Assembly: GCF_947497275.1 (NCBI RefSeq)
Contig: NZ_CANMFS010000007.1
Span: 1-64,000, forward strand
Length of the DNA: 64,000 nt
Direction: 5' to 3'
DNA from: an uncultured Sulfitobacter sp.
GTDB taxonomy: Bacteria; Pseudomonadota; Alphaproteobacteria; Rhodobacterales; Rhodobacteraceae
Shown here: positions 33,629 to 41,914 of the stretch, one piece after another
How positions within the stretch are numbered: the first letter of the stretch is position 1
Layout of the letters: each line of letters starts with the position of its first letter
Translations under genes and position numbers: made by a program
The notes under the pieces: model-generated
Told to the model about the DNA's origin: nothing
The model's input: only the letters and a program-made list of their open reading frames with translations
The model's database searches: none

Positions 33629-34420
33629 ATGCTGGAACTCAACAACGTAGAAGTGACCTATTCCGATGTCATCCTGGCGCTCAAGGGCGTTTCGATGAAT
33701 GTGCGCGAAGGTCAGTGTGTTGCGCTGCTCGGCGGCAACGGGGCGGGGAAAAGCACGACGCTGAAAGCTATTTCAGGCACGTTGAAATCGGAGGACGGAA
33801 CCGTTTCGGCGGGCTCCATCACGCTGAACGGCACGCCGATCCAGAACATGGAAGCGTCAAACGTGGTCAAGACCGGTCTCATCCATGTGATGGAAGGGCG
33901 GCGCGTGCTGCGCCACCTCACGTCCGAGCAGAACCTTATCGTAGGCGGGCATATGGTGCCCAACTCCGCTGAGCTGAAAAACCGGCTGGAGCATGTCTAT
34001 ACTTTGATCCCTCGCCTGACCGAGCTACGCAGCCGAACCGCCGGATTCATGTCCGGTGGCGAGCAACAGCTGCTGCTGATCGGTCGCGCCATGATGGCGA
34101 AACCCAAGATCATCGCCATTGACGAGCCATCGCTCGGGCTCGCCCCGATGATGATCCGGGATGTCTACGCGGTGCTTAGGCAACTTAAATCCGAAGGGAC
34201 GACCTTTTTCCTTGTCGAGCAGAACAGCGCCGCGGCGCTGTCGATCGCGGACTATGCCTATGTGATGGAAAACGGCCGTATCGTGATGGATGGCCCCGCC
34301 GACAAACTCGCGGACAACGAGGACATCAAGGAATTCTATCTTGGTGTCACCGCGTCGGGCGAACGCAAAAGCTATCGCGACATCAAACACTATCGGCGTC
34401 GCAAGAGATGGCTTGGATAG
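33629..34420 (+). CDS. ABC transporter ATP-binding protein, LivF type
   Basis: A 263-residue second ATPase of the importer. Walker A is LGGNGAGKST, the signature MSGGEQQLLLIGRAM, and Walker B KIIAIDEPSLGLAP; the switch His of many ATPases is replaced by Gln in LVEQNSAAAL, which is normal for LivF. The C-terminal tail beyond 240 (rich in Arg/Lys) is slightly longer than the family norm. It follows the hairpin after the binding-protein gene and precedes an SDR gene by 13 nt. Confidence 0.93.
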   Translation: MLELNNVEVTYSDVILALKGVSMNVREGQCVALLGGNGAGKSTTLKAISGTLKSEDGTVSAGSITLNGTPIQNMEASNVVKTGLIHVMEGRRVLRHLTSEQNLIVGGHMVPNSAELKNRLEHVYTLIPRLTELRSRTAGFMSGGEQQLLLIGRAMMAKPKIIAIDEPSLGLAPMMIRDVYAVLRQLKSEGTTFFLVEQNSAAALSIADYAYVMENGRIVMDGPADKLADNEDIKEFYLGVTASGERKSYRDIKHYRRRKRWLG

Positions 34421-34433
34421 AAAGGGACAGACT

Positions 34434-35222
34434 ATGAGTGAACTGCTCGACATCAAGGGCCGTACCGCATTTGTAACCGGTGCCGGACAAGGGGTGGGCC
34501 GTCAGGTCGCGCTGTATCTGGCGCAACACGGCGCCGGCGCCGTTGTGGTCAATGATTTTCACGCCGAACGCGCAGAAAGCGTTGCTGCGGAAATGGAAGC
34601 CGCAGGCGCCAAGGCGCTTCCGTTGGCATTTGACGTATCCGATTTCGAGGCCGTCGGCGCGGCCTTTGCCGAAGCGCAGGAAACCTTTGGCGGCGTTGAT
34701 ATCCTGGTAAACAATGCGGGCAACGCGGGTCCGACGTCGCGGCTTGACGATCTTGTGCCGTTCTGGGAATCCGACCCAACCGAATGGCGCCGTTGGATGG
34801 CCACGAATTACGACGGGGTGCTGAACTGTACCCGTCACGCGATGCCGTTGATGGTCAAAGGCGGCTATGGGCGGATCGTGACCGTCATATCCGACGCGGG
34901 CCGCGTCGGAGAGCCGCATCTGGCGGTATACTCCGGTGCCAAGGCGGGGGCTGCAGGCTTTATGCGGGCCATTGCAAAGGCCGGTGGCCGGTTCGGGGTT
35001 ACTGCGAATTGCGTCGCCCTCGGCGGAACACGCACGCCGGCGGTCGCCGAGCTGATCCCCGACGCAGAGACCGAAAAGCGGGCCCTGTCGCAATATGTGA
35101 TCCGCCGGTTGGGAGAGCCGGAAGACCCTGCCGGCATGATCCTGTTTCTGTGCTCGGACGCGGCGAGTTGGATCACCGGACAGACCTATCCGGTGAATGG
35201 GGGGTATTCCTTTGCCTGCTAG
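34434..35222 (+). CDS. Short-chain dehydrogenase (classical SDR)
   Basis: A 262-residue SDR with TGAGQGVG, NNAGNAG and a complete active site (VISDAGRVGEPHLAVYSGAKAG: Ser, Tyr, Lys). It is related to the BadH-like SDR at 6834 (both carry ISDAGRVG/IASDAGRVG) and probably oxidises a beta-hydroxyacyl-CoA. The ATG at 34434 was chosen because it follows AAAGGGACAG at the right distance and the Rossmann motif starts by residue 15. It is the last gene of the importer operon, which links uptake, activation and an oxidation step. Confidence 0.88.
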   Translation: MSELLDIKGRTAFVTGAGQGVGRQVALYLAQHGAGAVVVNDFHAERAESVAAEMEAAGAKALPLAFDVSDFEAVGAAFAEAQETFGGVDILVNNAGNAGPTSRLDDLVPFWESDPTEWRRWMATNYDGVLNCTRHAMPLMVKGGYGRIVTVISDAGRVGEPHLAVYSGAKAGAAGFMRAIAKAGGRFGVTANCVALGGTRTPAVAELIPDAETEKRALSQYVIRRLGEPEDPAGMILFLCSDAASWITGQTYPVNGGYSFAC

Positions 35223-35250
35223 GGCCGAATGTGAATGTGGGCGGGCGACC

Positions 35251-36354
35251 TTAGTCGGATCCGCCCGCGAACACGCTTTCATTGTCGGCGCCAAGCTCGG
35301 GCGGAAGGCCCGAAATTCCGGATACAAAGTCATTGAATTTCAAGGGCTGAACCAGGAAGGTCTCTGTCTTGCCGCTGTCATGCGCGACGGTGCGCAGCAA
35401 TTGCCGCGCACGTACATGCGGGTCGTCCAGCGTTTCGACCAACGAATTGAGCGGCCCCCAAGGCACGCCCGCGGTGTCAAACAGACCGCCCCAATCGGCA
35501 CGCGTCTTGCTGACCAGCACCGCCGCGATCTCTTCGCGCAGTGCGTCCTTGCGGGCGACGCGGTCACGGCCTTTCAAACCGGCAAGGTCCGGCTTGCCGA
35601 TCACATCGCAAAACGGCTTCCAGAACCAGTCCTCATGCGCGATGGACAGCGTCATCAGCTTGCCATCCTTGCAGGTGAAAACGCCATAGGCCGGTTCGGA
35701 GATGAATTCGCCCAACGGCGTGCCATTCGCGGCCGGAACGAGGAAGGCGGTGAGCATGGAGACCACTGCGTCCGACATCGAGACGTCCACGTATCTCCCC
35801 TGCCCCGTGCGCTGGCTGGAAACGACCGCCGACAGAATCGCAATGGCCGCGAACAGCGCCGCGCCGACATCCGCAAGTGGAACGGAGGGCAGCGGTCCGG
35901 GCTGTCCGGCATCCGCCTGATCGGCCAGCAACCCCCCGACACCTTCGTAGCTCAGATCGTGCCCCGCCCGGTCTCGATAGGGACCATCCTGCCCGTATCC
36001 CGAGATCGATACGTAAACGAGGTGCGGATTGATCGCGCGCATGTCCTCGAAACCGGCGCCGAGCGCGGCGAGTTTGCCGGGTCGGAACCCCTCGACGATG
36101 ACATCGGCACCTTTCGCCAGATCGTGAAACTGTGCCATTCCTTCGGGCGATTTCAGGTCGAGCGCAACGCTGCGTTTGCCTCGGTTCAGCGCCCGGAACA
36201 GGGGCGGAAACTGCCGGGCCGGATCGCCGATACCCGGCCTTTCGACCATGATGACCTCGGCGCCCATGTCCGCGAGCAGCATCGTTGCATAGGGACCGGG
36301 GAATTGTTCGGCGAGGCTGAGAATTTTCATGCCGGCCAGGGGTGCAGTGCTCAT
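35251..36354 (-). CDS. Family III CoA-transferase fold, alpha-methylacyl-CoA racemase-like
   Basis: A 367-residue CaiB/BaiF-fold protein. NRGKRSVALDLKSPEG and GYGQDGPYRDRAGHDLSY resemble alpha-methylacyl-CoA racemase (AMACR/Mcr) more than formyl-CoA transferase. His132 (GHD) and Asp162 (PLADVG) line up by eye with the racemase pair His126/Asp156 of mycobacterial Mcr; the Glu241 position looks like Thr. Racemases invert 2-methyl branches so that beta-oxidation of isoprenoid or sterol side chains can proceed. ATG 36354 is preferred over an upstream in-frame ATG because GGAG lies 8 nt ahead. It is divergent from the 36467 operon. Confidence 0.82.
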   Translation of the reverse strand: MSTAPLAGMKILSLAEQFPGPYATMLLADMGAEVIMVERPGIGDPARQFPPLFRALNRGKRSVALDLKSPEGMAQFHDLAKGADVIVEGFRPGKLAALGAGFEDMRAINPHLVYVSISGYGQDGPYRDRAGHDLSYEGVGGLLADQADAGQPGPLPSVPLADVGAALFAAIAILSAVVSSQRTGQGRYVDVSMSDAVVSMLTAFLVPAANGTPLGEFISEPAYGVFTCKDGKLMTLSIAHEDWFWKPFCDVIGKPDLAGLKGRDRVARKDALREEIAAVLVSKTRADWGGLFDTAGVPWGPLNSLVETLDDPHVRARQLLRTVAHDSGKTETFLVQPLKFNDFVSGISGLPPELGADNESVFAGGSD

Positions 36355-36466
36355 ATCAGGCTCCATCTGTCGTTTTCCGCGCGTGCGGGTCCGCCTCATA
36401 GCAGCGTATTCCGAGAAGAAAAGCAAGCCAAGAACGTAAATTAATGTTTTTATTCATGAGGTTAAC

Positions 36467-37255
36467 GTGACTGAAGCACCCCTGACCCTATCCGTCGAAC
36501 GTATGTCCAGAACCGAATGGATCACCCTCCAGCGGACTGACCAGATGAACGCCATGTCCATGCAGATGTTGCATGAGATGACCACCGCCCTGGAGAACGC
36601 GATGTCCGACGACGCAGTCCGCGCCATTGTTCTGACCGGATCGGGGCGGGCGTTCTGTGCCGGTGCGGATCTCAAGGAAGTCGCCGGTGCCAATCATGAA
36701 CCCGGCCAGCCGGACCTGCTCGATCTGGTCGATCATACCTTCGGCCTGATGCGCGACGGCCCCAAACCCGTGATTGCCGCCGTAAACGGGCTGGCCATGG
36801 CAGGAGGGCTCGAAATGGTGATGGCCTGCGACCTGGTCTTTGCCGCTGAAAGCGCCAAACTGGGCGATGCCCATTCCAATTTCGGCGTGTTTCCCGGCGC
36901 CGGGGGCGCAGCGATTCTGCCACGGCGGATCGGTCTGAACCGCGCCAAATACCTGCTGTTCTCGGGCGAAAACGTATCCGCGCAGGAGATGATGGACTGG
37001 GGACTGGTGAATAAGGTCGTTCCGGATGCGGAACTGCACGACGCCGTCCAAGACTTCACCGACAAGCTGGCCGACAAAAGCCCTGCCGTGCTGCGCCGCA
37101 TGAAAGCGGTCGCGAACCGATCACTGAATGTCGACGAAGCTGCCGCCTTGTCCGAAGAAATGCTGAACCTGCGCGCGCACATGCGGTCGTGGGATATGCG
37201 CGAAGGGCTGGCGGCTTTCAATGAAAAGCGCAAACCGCAGTTTCGCGGTTACTGA
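36467..37255 (+). CDS. Enoyl-CoA hydratase/isomerase family protein
   Basis: A 262-residue crotonase with CAGADLKEV and MAGGLEMVMACD. Glu116 occupies the first hydratase position; the second is His136 (LGDAHSNFGVFPGAGG), as in the crotonase at 15650. Translation starts at GTG 36467 with GAGG 6 nt upstream. It leads a three-gene operon with a thiolase and an acyl-CoA dehydrogenase, which together would form one beta-oxidation turn. The substrate is unknown. Confidence 0.9.
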   Translation: MTEAPLTLSVERMSRTEWITLQRTDQMNAMSMQMLHEMTTALENAMSDDAVRAIVLTGSGRAFCAGADLKEVAGANHEPGQPDLLDLVDHTFGLMRDGPKPVIAAVNGLAMAGGLEMVMACDLVFAAESAKLGDAHSNFGVFPGAGGAAILPRRIGLNRAKYLLFSGENVSAQEMMDWGLVNKVVPDAELHDAVQDFTDKLADKSPAVLRRMKAVANRSLNVDEAAALSEEMLNLRAHMRSWDMREGLAAFNEKRKPQFRGY

Positions 37256-37271
37256 ACAAGGAGACTGCAAG

Positions 37272-38510
37272 ATGCAGGATATCTATGTCGTTGGCGTCGG
37301 GATGACGCCGTTCGGGAAATTCCGGGACAAGACCATCAAGGACATGACGGGCGAAGCCGTCACCGCCGCGCTTTCGGACGCCGGGGTGACGGCTGATCGC
37401 ATTGACGGCGCATTCTTCTCGAACGCGGTGCAGGGCCATATGGACGGCCAGCACATGATCCGGGGAGAGATCGCGTTGCGCGAGATGGGCATTCAGGGCA
37501 TTCCCGTGGTCAATGTCGAAAACGCCTGTGCCAGTGCCTCGACCGGGTTCAAGCTGGCCGTTGATTTTCTCAAGGCGGGGAACGGTGATTGCTGCTTGGC
37601 CGTGGGTGCCGAGAAGATGTATTCGGATGACCGCGCGCTGATGTTCTCGGCCTTCGACAGCGGTTGGGACGTCAGCAATGGCGAAGAAGTCGCGCAGCGT
37701 CTGGCCGATCTGGGCGCGGGGGTCGAGGAACCGGAAGGGTCGAAATCGCCCAAGCCCTACAGCGTGTTCATGGATGTTTATGCCGGGTTCGCGCGGTTGC
37801 ACATGAAGACCTTCGGCACGACGCAGGAACAGTTCGCCGCCGTCTCTGCCAAGAACCATGCGCATTCCGCGCATAATCCGCTGGCACAATACCGCGATGC
37901 GATGACAGTTGAACAGGTTCTGAACGCTCCGCCCATCACCTACCCGCTGACCCTTCCGATGTGCGCGCCGATCTCCGATGGCGCGGCCGCGGCGGTTCTG
38001 TGCACCGGCGAAGGGCTCAAGCGGCTAGGCATCGATCCATCCCGTGCGATCAAGGTCAAGGCTGCGATCCTGCGCTCAGGCACCGACCGTTCGCCTGAGG
38101 ATTACGAAAACCACCTGACCCGCCTTGCAGCACTTCAGGCCTATGAACAGGCGGGGCTTGGGCCAGAAGACATGTCGGTCGCCGAGGTGCATGACGCCAC
38201 CGCGGTGGGCGAAGTCATCCAAATCGAGAACCTCGGTTTTGTCCCGTTCGGCGAAGGTGGCCCGGCCAGCCTGCGTGGCGAAACCAAAATCGGCGGACGG
38301 ATCCCGGTAAACCCCTCCGGCGGGCTGGAATCAAAGGGGCACCCGGTAGGGGCCACCGGGATCGGACAGGTTTTCGAACTGGTCACGCAACTGCGGGGAG
38401 AGGCTGGGGCGCGTCAGGTTCAAGGTGCGAAGAATGCCATCGCCGAAAACGGTGGCGGCCTGCACGGCGTCGAAGAGGCCGCTGCCTGTGTCACCATTCT
38501 GGGCCGCTGA
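37272..38510 (+). CDS. Thiolase (SCP2/acetyl-CoA acetyltransferase type) with catalytic Cys
   Basis: A 412-residue thiolase-superfamily enzyme. The nucleophile Cys86 is in VENACASASTG, and GHPVGATGIGQ provides the second active-site His. The C-terminal motif is NGGGLHGVEEAAACVTIL. It should cleave a beta-ketoacyl-CoA with free CoA. The more N-terminal open frame is ignored because AAGGAGA precedes ATG 37272. Compare the Cys-less relative at 56202, which probably does different chemistry. Confidence 0.9.
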   Translation: MQDIYVVGVGMTPFGKFRDKTIKDMTGEAVTAALSDAGVTADRIDGAFFSNAVQGHMDGQHMIRGEIALREMGIQGIPVVNVENACASASTGFKLAVDFLKAGNGDCCLAVGAEKMYSDDRALMFSAFDSGWDVSNGEEVAQRLADLGAGVEEPEGSKSPKPYSVFMDVYAGFARLHMKTFGTTQEQFAAVSAKNHAHSAHNPLAQYRDAMTVEQVLNAPPITYPLTLPMCAPISDGAAAAVLCTGEGLKRLGIDPSRAIKVKAAILRSGTDRSPEDYENHLTRLAALQAYEQAGLGPEDMSVAEVHDATAVGEVIQIENLGFVPFGEGGPASLRGETKIGGRIPVNPSGGLESKGHPVGATGIGQVFELVTQLRGEAGARQVQGAKNAIAENGGGLHGVEEAAACVTILGR

Positions 38511-38525
38511 AACAAGGAAAAGAAT

Positions 38526-39692
38526 ATGGAAAATGTGATCGCCGCCGCTCAGGCAATCTATACAGACGAGCAGCGCATGTTGCTGGAAAACTTCCGCAAA
38601 ATGGCCGAAGCGGAGTTCGCTCCGTTGGCAGAAAAATACGAGGATCTCGGCCACCCACCGGACGCGGACACGCTGAAATCCCTGTTCGCCAAAGTCGAGG
38701 AATTCGGTCTGATCAGCGGACTTATACCAGAGGAAGACGGCGGTGCCGGGATCGACCGAATGACCTACGGCATCCTCTACGAGGAACTGGCCCGCATCTG
38801 GGCCGATCTGGCGATTGCGGTGCTGATCCAGGGCCACGCTGTTTTCGCCGTGAACTTGCTGGGCGATGCGGCGCAAAAAGAGACATATCTGAAGCCGCTC
38901 CTGCGCAGTGAACGCATTTGTGCCACCTGCATTTCCGAACCGGAAGTCGGCTCGAACGTGCGCGAGGTCAAGACCCGCGCGGAACGCAAGGGAGACAAGA
39001 TTTTCGTTACGGGCCAAAAGCTATGGATTTCCAACGGGGCACAATCGGACTTCGCAATCGTGGTCTGCAATCTCGACGATGGGATCTCCATGGTCATCGT
39101 CGATCGCGACAAGGGCGGCTATGAAAGCCGCGAGTTGCGCAAGATGGGGCTTGTCGGTGCCTCGACCTGCGAATTGTTCTTTGACCGGGCTGAAACGACG
39201 GACGCCCATGTTCTGGGGAACTCCGGCGGCGGTCTGTTCCAGACACTGAAGCTGTTCGAAAGCGCGCGTGTGTTTGTCGGCCTGACCAGCATCGGCATCG
39301 CCCAGGCCGCGCTGGAATGCGCCGTCAAATACGCGCAGGACCGCGAGCAGCACGGAAAGCCGATCGGCGGGCATCAGTTGATTCAGGGGTATCTGGCCGA
39401 CATGGCCACCCATCTAGATGCAGGACGGCTGTTGTGCCAGCGCGGGCTGCAACTTCTTGATATGGGCGTGCGTTGCGACACCCAGACCTCGATGGCAAAA
39501 TGGTATGCAACCGAGATGGCCGTCGAAATCGCCGGAAAAGCGGTGCAGATCCACGGCGGTAACGGCATCACCAAGGAGTTTCCCGTCGAACGGCACTTCC
39601 GCAATGCGAAAGTCATGCCGATCCCGGATGGCACCACCGAGATTCAGAAGCTGGTGATCGGGCGGAACCTGACAGGGTTGAACGCATTCTGA
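38526..39692 (+). CDS. Acyl-CoA dehydrogenase with Asp at the usual Glu376 position
   Basis: A 388-residue acyl-CoA dehydrogenase with CISEPEVGSNVREVKTRA and VQIHGGNGITKEFPVERHF. The EGT-equivalent is IPDGTTEIQKLVIG, putting Asp368 at the catalytic position; the helix G segment (LFESARVFVG) has no Glu before Arg. It therefore groups with 14472 in using Asp. It ends the 36467-39692 operon and is followed by an imperfect palindrome that may end transcription from both sides. Confidence 0.91.
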   Translation: MENVIAAAQAIYTDEQRMLLENFRKMAEAEFAPLAEKYEDLGHPPDADTLKSLFAKVEEFGLISGLIPEEDGGAGIDRMTYGILYEELARIWADLAIAVLIQGHAVFAVNLLGDAAQKETYLKPLLRSERICATCISEPEVGSNVREVKTRAERKGDKIFVTGQKLWISNGAQSDFAIVVCNLDDGISMVIVDRDKGGYESRELRKMGLVGASTCELFFDRAETTDAHVLGNSGGGLFQTLKLFESARVFVGLTSIGIAQAALECAVKYAQDREQHGKPIGGHQLIQGYLADMATHLDAGRLLCQRGLQLLDMGVRCDTQTSMAKWYATEMAVEIAGKAVQIHGGNGITKEFPVERHFRNAKVMPIPDGTTEIQKLVIGRNLTGLNAF

Positions 39693-39708
39693 AAGCGGTC
39701 CCTGACCT

Positions 39709-39773
39709 GACGATGTAGGACCGTGCAAGTACCAAGGTTCGCGCGACAGCGCGCACCTGCCACAAACATCGTC
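39709..39773. terminator. Nested imperfect palindrome between convergent dehydrogenase genes
   Basis: The outer arms GACGATGT (39709-39716) and ACATCGTC (39766-39773) enclose an inner hairpin: AGGTTCGCGC (39735-39744), loop GACA, GCGCGCACCT (39749-39758), 10 bp with one mismatch. It lies between two convergent genes. There is no T-run, so it may act as a bidirectional, Rho-assisted terminator or be a small interspersed repeat. The rest of 39693-39870 shows no gene. Confidence 0.45.
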
Positions 39774-39870
39774 GGGCCTTTGCACCGTGCCCGTCGGGTT
39801 CTCCGGTTATCGAAGGGTGATTGCAGTTTCATGCGATTGCGCTGGCCAAAACCAACGCGGCGTTCTCACA

Positions 39871-41034
39871 TCAGTAGGACTTGGGCATTCCCAGCGCCTT
39901 CTCGGCCACGTAGGACAGGATCAGCTCCTCGCTGACAGGCGCGATGAAGTTCAGCACGCTTTCGCGGAAGTACCGCTCTACGTGGTATTCCTGCGCGAAG
40001 CCAAAGCCGCCGTGGGTGCGCACCGCCCGGAACGCCGCTTCGTAGGCCGCCGAGCCGGCGAGGTTGCGCGCGGTGTTGGCCTCAAGCCCGCAGGGCCTCC
40101 CCTGATCGTAAAGAGCGGCGGCCTTGTAGGTCATCAGTTCCGCCGCCTGAAGACGCATCCACACCGAAGCGAGCGGATGCTGGATCGCCTGGTTCTGACC
40201 GATCGGGCGGCCGAACACGATACGCTCGCGCGCATAGGCCGCCGCTTTTTCCAGAACGTACATCCCGAACCCGACCGCTGCCGCAGCGACGACAATCCGC
40301 TCGGCGTTCAGCCCGTGCAGCAGAACCTTGAAGCCATCGCCCTCGGCGCCGATCCGGTCTTCCTCAGGCACTTCCAACCCGTCAATGAAGATGGCGTTCG
40401 AATCCACCGCCTTGCGGCCCATCTTGGCAATTTCATGCACGTCAATCTTGCTGCGGTCGAAATCGGTATAGAATACCGACATGCCGTCGGTCGGTCGCTT
40501 ACATTCCTCGATCGCCGTGGTGCGCGTAACCAGCAGGATATGATCTGCGCGCTGTGCAGTCGAAGTCCAGACCTTGCGCCCGTTGACCACATATCCCCCG
40601 CCTTCACGACGACGCGCGAAGGTGGATATGTGCGTGGTGTCAAGGCCGGCGTCCGGTTCGGTGACGCCGAAGCAGGAGCGGTGTTCCCCCCGGATCAGAG
40701 GTGGCAGCATCCGGGCCTTCTGCTCATCGGTGCCGAAGCCGACCACCGGTTGCAGCCCGAAGATGTTGATGTGCACCGCAGAACTGGCCGCCGCGCCGTA
40801 GCGCCCGATCTCTTGCATGACCAGCGACGCTTCGGTGATGCCGAGACCCGATCCGCCATATTGCTCTTCCATAGTCACGCCATAGAAACCGCCCTTTGCG
40901 ATCTCGGCGGCGAAATCCTCCGGAAAGGTCCCGGTGCGGTCGCGTTCGAGCCAGTAGGCATCGTCGAAACGCGCGCAAATTTTGGCGACCGAGTCGCGGA
41001 TGGCCCTTTGCTCTTCGGTAAGATCGAAATCCAT
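39871..41034 (-). CDS. Acyl-CoA dehydrogenase, C-terminal PKSY subfamily
   Basis: A 387-residue acyl-CoA dehydrogenase. GVTEPDAGLDTTHISTFA, Glu245 in GLNAERIVVAA as likely base, and an end reading FIAPVSEELILSYVAEKALG then MPKSY place it with 16439, 25327 and 49865. It is closest to 49865 along its whole length. Both of these genes lie in a cassette with a family III CoA-transferase and a regulator. AAGGAGGAG precedes ATG 41034; the longer frame upstream runs into the GntR gene and is unsupported. Confidence 0.92.
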   Translation of the reverse strand: MDFDLTEEQRAIRDSVAKICARFDDAYWLERDRTGTFPEDFAAEIAKGGFYGVTMEEQYGGSGLGITEASLVMQEIGRYGAAASSAVHINIFGLQPVVGFGTDEQKARMLPPLIRGEHRSCFGVTEPDAGLDTTHISTFARRREGGGYVVNGRKVWTSTAQRADHILLVTRTTAIEECKRPTDGMSVFYTDFDRSKIDVHEIAKMGRKAVDSNAIFIDGLEVPEEDRIGAEGDGFKVLLHGLNAERIVVAAAAVGFGMYVLEKAAAYARERIVFGRPIGQNQAIQHPLASVWMRLQAAELMTYKAAALYDQGRPCGLEANTARNLAGSAAYEAAFRAVRTHGGFGFAQEYHVERYFRESVLNFIAPVSEELILSYVAEKALGMPKSY

Positions 41035-41071
41035 GATGTCACTCCTCCTTCTGACTTGGTCGTGTCCCGTA

Positions 41072-41914
41072 TTAAGGGTCGGGCATGGCGGGTTGCGCCA
41101 TGTGCGGCCGCCAAGAGCCGGGATCGCCCGTGGCGAGATTGCCGAACTGGCGCTCGGCGGCGAAAACGTCGCTGCGGATATGAACGATGTGGGCCATGAC
41201 CGGTCGGCCTTCGGGATCAAACAGGCGCGAGACAACGTGGGCTACCGGCTCGCTCAAGGTGACGTCCAGCAAGTGGGCGGTGGCGATATCGGCCCGGACA
41301 ATGGTGATGATCTGGTCGCCCGACAGGTCCGTCAGGCCGGTATGATCGCGCAACAGTTGCGAATAAACCTGCGTTTCGTCGGCACCCTCGGGCAGCATAT
41401 CAAAATAGCGCTGCGGCAACCAGAGATCGACCAGCGAATAGGGCTGGGTCCCGGTATGATGGCGCTTGCGCACATGAAGCAGCGGCGTTTCCATCCCCGT
41501 AAGGTCGCGGCCAAGATCGGGAAGCGCCTCGCAAGGCACGCGCGCCAGGATCTCGATGCGGACCTGCGAGCCCAACGTCAGCGGATCGTAGGCGGGCGCG
41601 CGCGGCTCGATCTGTTCGGCCTGCGCGCTAACAAAAGTGCCCAGTCCGCGCGTACTGTCGATCAGGCCTTCGCTGCGCAGAACCCCCAAGGCCTGGCGCA
41701 CGGTCTCGCGTGCAATGCCGTATTCGTCGCACAGAACCGGTAACGTGGGCAACTGGGTCTGCGCCGGCCATTGCCCGCGACGGATCTTTTCCCGAAACAG
41801 ACTCGCCAGTTTGAGATAGAGCGGTATGCCGTCACGCTGCCGGAGCAAATCCCGGATCGGACCTTCCGCGGAACGGGAAACGCTCCCGGTACCGGGGGGC
41901 CGGCCACCGCTCAT
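41072..41914 (-). CDS. GntR-family regulator, HutC subfamily (UTRA domain)
   Basis: A 280-residue regulator. The N-terminal winged helix is LYLKLASLFREKIRRGQW through YGIARETVRQALGVL and GLIDSTRGLGTFVS (about residues 32-96). The C-terminal UTRA ligand domain includes RKRHHTGTQPYSLVDLWLPQ. It sits between, and is co-oriented with, the CoA-transferase (4-nt overlap) and dehydrogenase genes. It probably responds to an acid or CoA ester and controls both this unit and the divergent TRAP importer through the 43171-43386 interval. Confidence 0.92.
   Translation of the reverse strand: MSGGRPPGTGSVSRSAEGPIRDLLRQRDGIPLYLKLASLFREKIRRGQWPAQTQLPTLPVLCDEYGIARETVRQALGVLRSEGLIDSTRGLGTFVSAQAEQIEPRAPAYDPLTLGSQVRIEILARVPCEALPDLGRDLTGMETPLLHVRKRHHTGTQPYSLVDLWLPQRYFDMLPEGADETQVYSQLLRDHTGLTDLSGDQIITIVRADIATAHLLDVTLSEPVAHVVSRLFDPEGRPVMAHIVHIRSDVFAAERQFGNLATGDPGSWRPHMAQPAMPDP

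Noticed and set aside
27533..34420. A branched-chain amino acid importer
   Set aside because: The family is right, but the embedded acyl-CoA ligase, the terminal SDR and the shared operator point to a carboxylic acid.
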